Source of the DNA: Acidobacteriaceae bacterium
GTDB lineage: Bacteria; Acidobacteriota; Terriglobia; Terriglobales; Acidobacteriaceae
Length of the DNA stretch: 8,575 nt
Assembly (NCBI GenBank): GCA_003156235.1
Contig: PMGP01000004.1
Coordinates: 10,265-18,839 of the forward strand
Direction of reading: 5' to 3'
Shown here: positions 7,764 through 8,575 of the stretch, piece after piece
How positions within the stretch are numbered: the stretch's first letter is position 1
How the letters are laid out: every line of letters starts with the position of its first letter
Position numbers and translations under genes: made by a program
Notes under the pieces: generated by a model
What the model saw: only the letters and a program-made list of their open reading frames with translations
Told to the model about the DNA's origin: nothing
Database searches by the model: none

Positions 7764-8575
7764 ATGGAGTTCCATATAGCCCGGAAAGCTCGCGAACGCT
7801 ACCAGTTCGCGGAGTCGCTGTTTTCCTATACAGGGAACGTGATTTTTGCCAATATGGCCGCCTGCCGGGAGTTTGCGCAGCGCATGAATACGGTTCGCGA
7901 GGTTGAAAAGCATCCCGAACTGGCAGTTCATGCCGGCCAACTCTACGCCATGGGTATTATCGACGAGGCCAGCCACGTGCTGATGGCGCGCTATCGCGAG
8001 AAGTTCGACCCCGCGGTGATGACCGGCGCACTGGAGTTTTTCTCCGCCAAGGTGGGCGCGGAGGCGCTGGACAAGATGCTGCTGGCCTTTGTCGAGCAGT
8101 TTCCCGGTTCTTCAGTGATTCGCGGCGTCGAGACGCCGAGGCAATGGCTTGCGGGGCAAAGCGACGGCACGCCTCATCGGGCAGCGGCGCTGGAAGAGCT
8201 GATGCTGCTCTGGACCGCCAACAGCAATGAGGCATTTCAACCCTTCGAGGAGCTGTTCGAAGATAAGACTCTGGCCCAAAAGACCGTTTACCGCCAGGTC
8301 ACGGGGCAACTTTCCGACTACTTTGCAACGCGCCCGCTGATTCCTGTGCCGGGCGTCAAGCCGATGAGCCTGCTCGAACTGCTTCGTGCCCCGGCCGTTA
8401 CCGCGCCTCGCTCGCTGGCCGATCAGCTAGCCCTCATCCGCAAGCTGTGGAAGCCGCTGCTGGGCCAGAGCCTGGAGCAATTACTGCATATTGCCGGAGA
8501 GATACTGCATGAGGAAGAGCTGGCCATCTGGATGCAGTTCCATCCTCATGGCGACACGGCTCATCATGGCAAGCA
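7764..8575 (+). CDS. N-terminal part of a large protein, possibly alpha-amylase (GH13) family; cut by window edge
   Basis: An open frame runs from ATG 7764 to the window end without a stop, giving 270 codons. A GTG at 7761 is the alternative start; GGGAG at 7746-7750 is 10 bases from the GTG and 13 from the ATG. The protein has no signal peptide or membrane segment. It looks mainly helical and acidic-to-neutral, with segments such as MEFHIARKARERYQF (1-15), GNVIFANMAACREFA (23-37) and ALEELMLLWTANSNEAFQPF (about 140-159). From memory these resemble the non-catalytic N-terminal region of large GH13 alpha-amylase-family proteins in Acidobacteriota and some other phyla. No catalytic GH13 motif lies within the visible part, so the enzyme assignment rests on recall alone. 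If correct, it would act on alpha-glucans in the cytoplasm and be functionally unrelated to the pump. The 96-base gap and the hairpin upstream suggest a separate unit. Confidence 0.6.
   Translation, partial: MEFHIARKARERYQFAESLFSYTGNVIFANMAACREFAQRMNTVREVEKHPELAVHAGQLYAMGIIDEASHVLMARYREKFDPAVMTGALEFFSAKVGAEALDKMLLAFVEQFPGSSVIRGVETPRQWLAGQSDGTPHRAAALEELMLLWTANSNEAFQPFEELFEDKTLAQKTVYRQVTGQLSDYFATRPLIPVPGVKPMSLLELLRAPAVTAPRSLADQLALIRKLWKPLLGQSLEQLLHIAGEILHEEELAIWMQFHPHGDTAHHGK

Overview
The window (about 57% GC by eye) looks like a chromosomal segment from a Gram-negative (diderm) bacterium. It encodes a complete tripartite efflux pump: an outer-membrane channel, a membrane-fusion protein, two ABC ATPases and two ABC permeases. 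The partial gene at the right edge resembles, from memory, the N-terminal region of large alpha-amylase-family proteins of Acidobacteriota. A dispersed palindrome between the permeases is of a kind I associate with acidobacterial and similar genomes. Acidobacteriota is therefore my best guess, but it is an inference.

Layout. Positions 1-16 (minus strand) carry the first 16 nt of a tRNA, most likely tRNA-Ser, that runs off the left edge. Positions 17-183 are a divergent intergenic region with a near-consensus sigma70-type promoter (149-177) and a palindromic operator (176-200) over its start point. Seven plus-strand genes follow: a TetR regulator (184-897), a TolC-like outer-membrane factor (894-2240), an HlyD/YbhG-like adaptor (2285-3298), two ABC ATPases (3295-4242 and 4235-5191) and two ABC-2 permeases of 377 residues each (5188-6321 and 6534-7667). 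Most junctions overlap by 4-8 bases, so this is one operon. The exceptions are a 44-base gap before the adaptor and a 212-base gap between the permeases, which holds a long REP-like hairpin. A weak terminator-like hairpin lies at 7699-7720. A separate gene starts at 7764 and is cut by the right edge.

How the genes fit together. The set matches the Escherichia coli cecR(ybiH)-ybhG-ybhF-ybhS-ybhR system, with two differences: the double ATPase YbhF is split into two overlapping genes, and a dedicated outer-membrane channel gene is included. The ATPases should form a heterodimer under the two permeases, with the adaptor linking them to the channel. The TetR protein, encoded first and overlapping the channel gene, probably represses the whole operon from the palindrome at its own promoter. 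The exported substrate cannot be read from sequence; a drug, a toxic organic compound or an endogenous metabolite are all possible.

The most interesting points are the promoter/operator geometry at the TetR gene, which puts the predicted transcription start on its first ATG; the complementary active-site losses in the two ATPases, which fall in the same composite ATP site; and the structured repeat between the permease genes.
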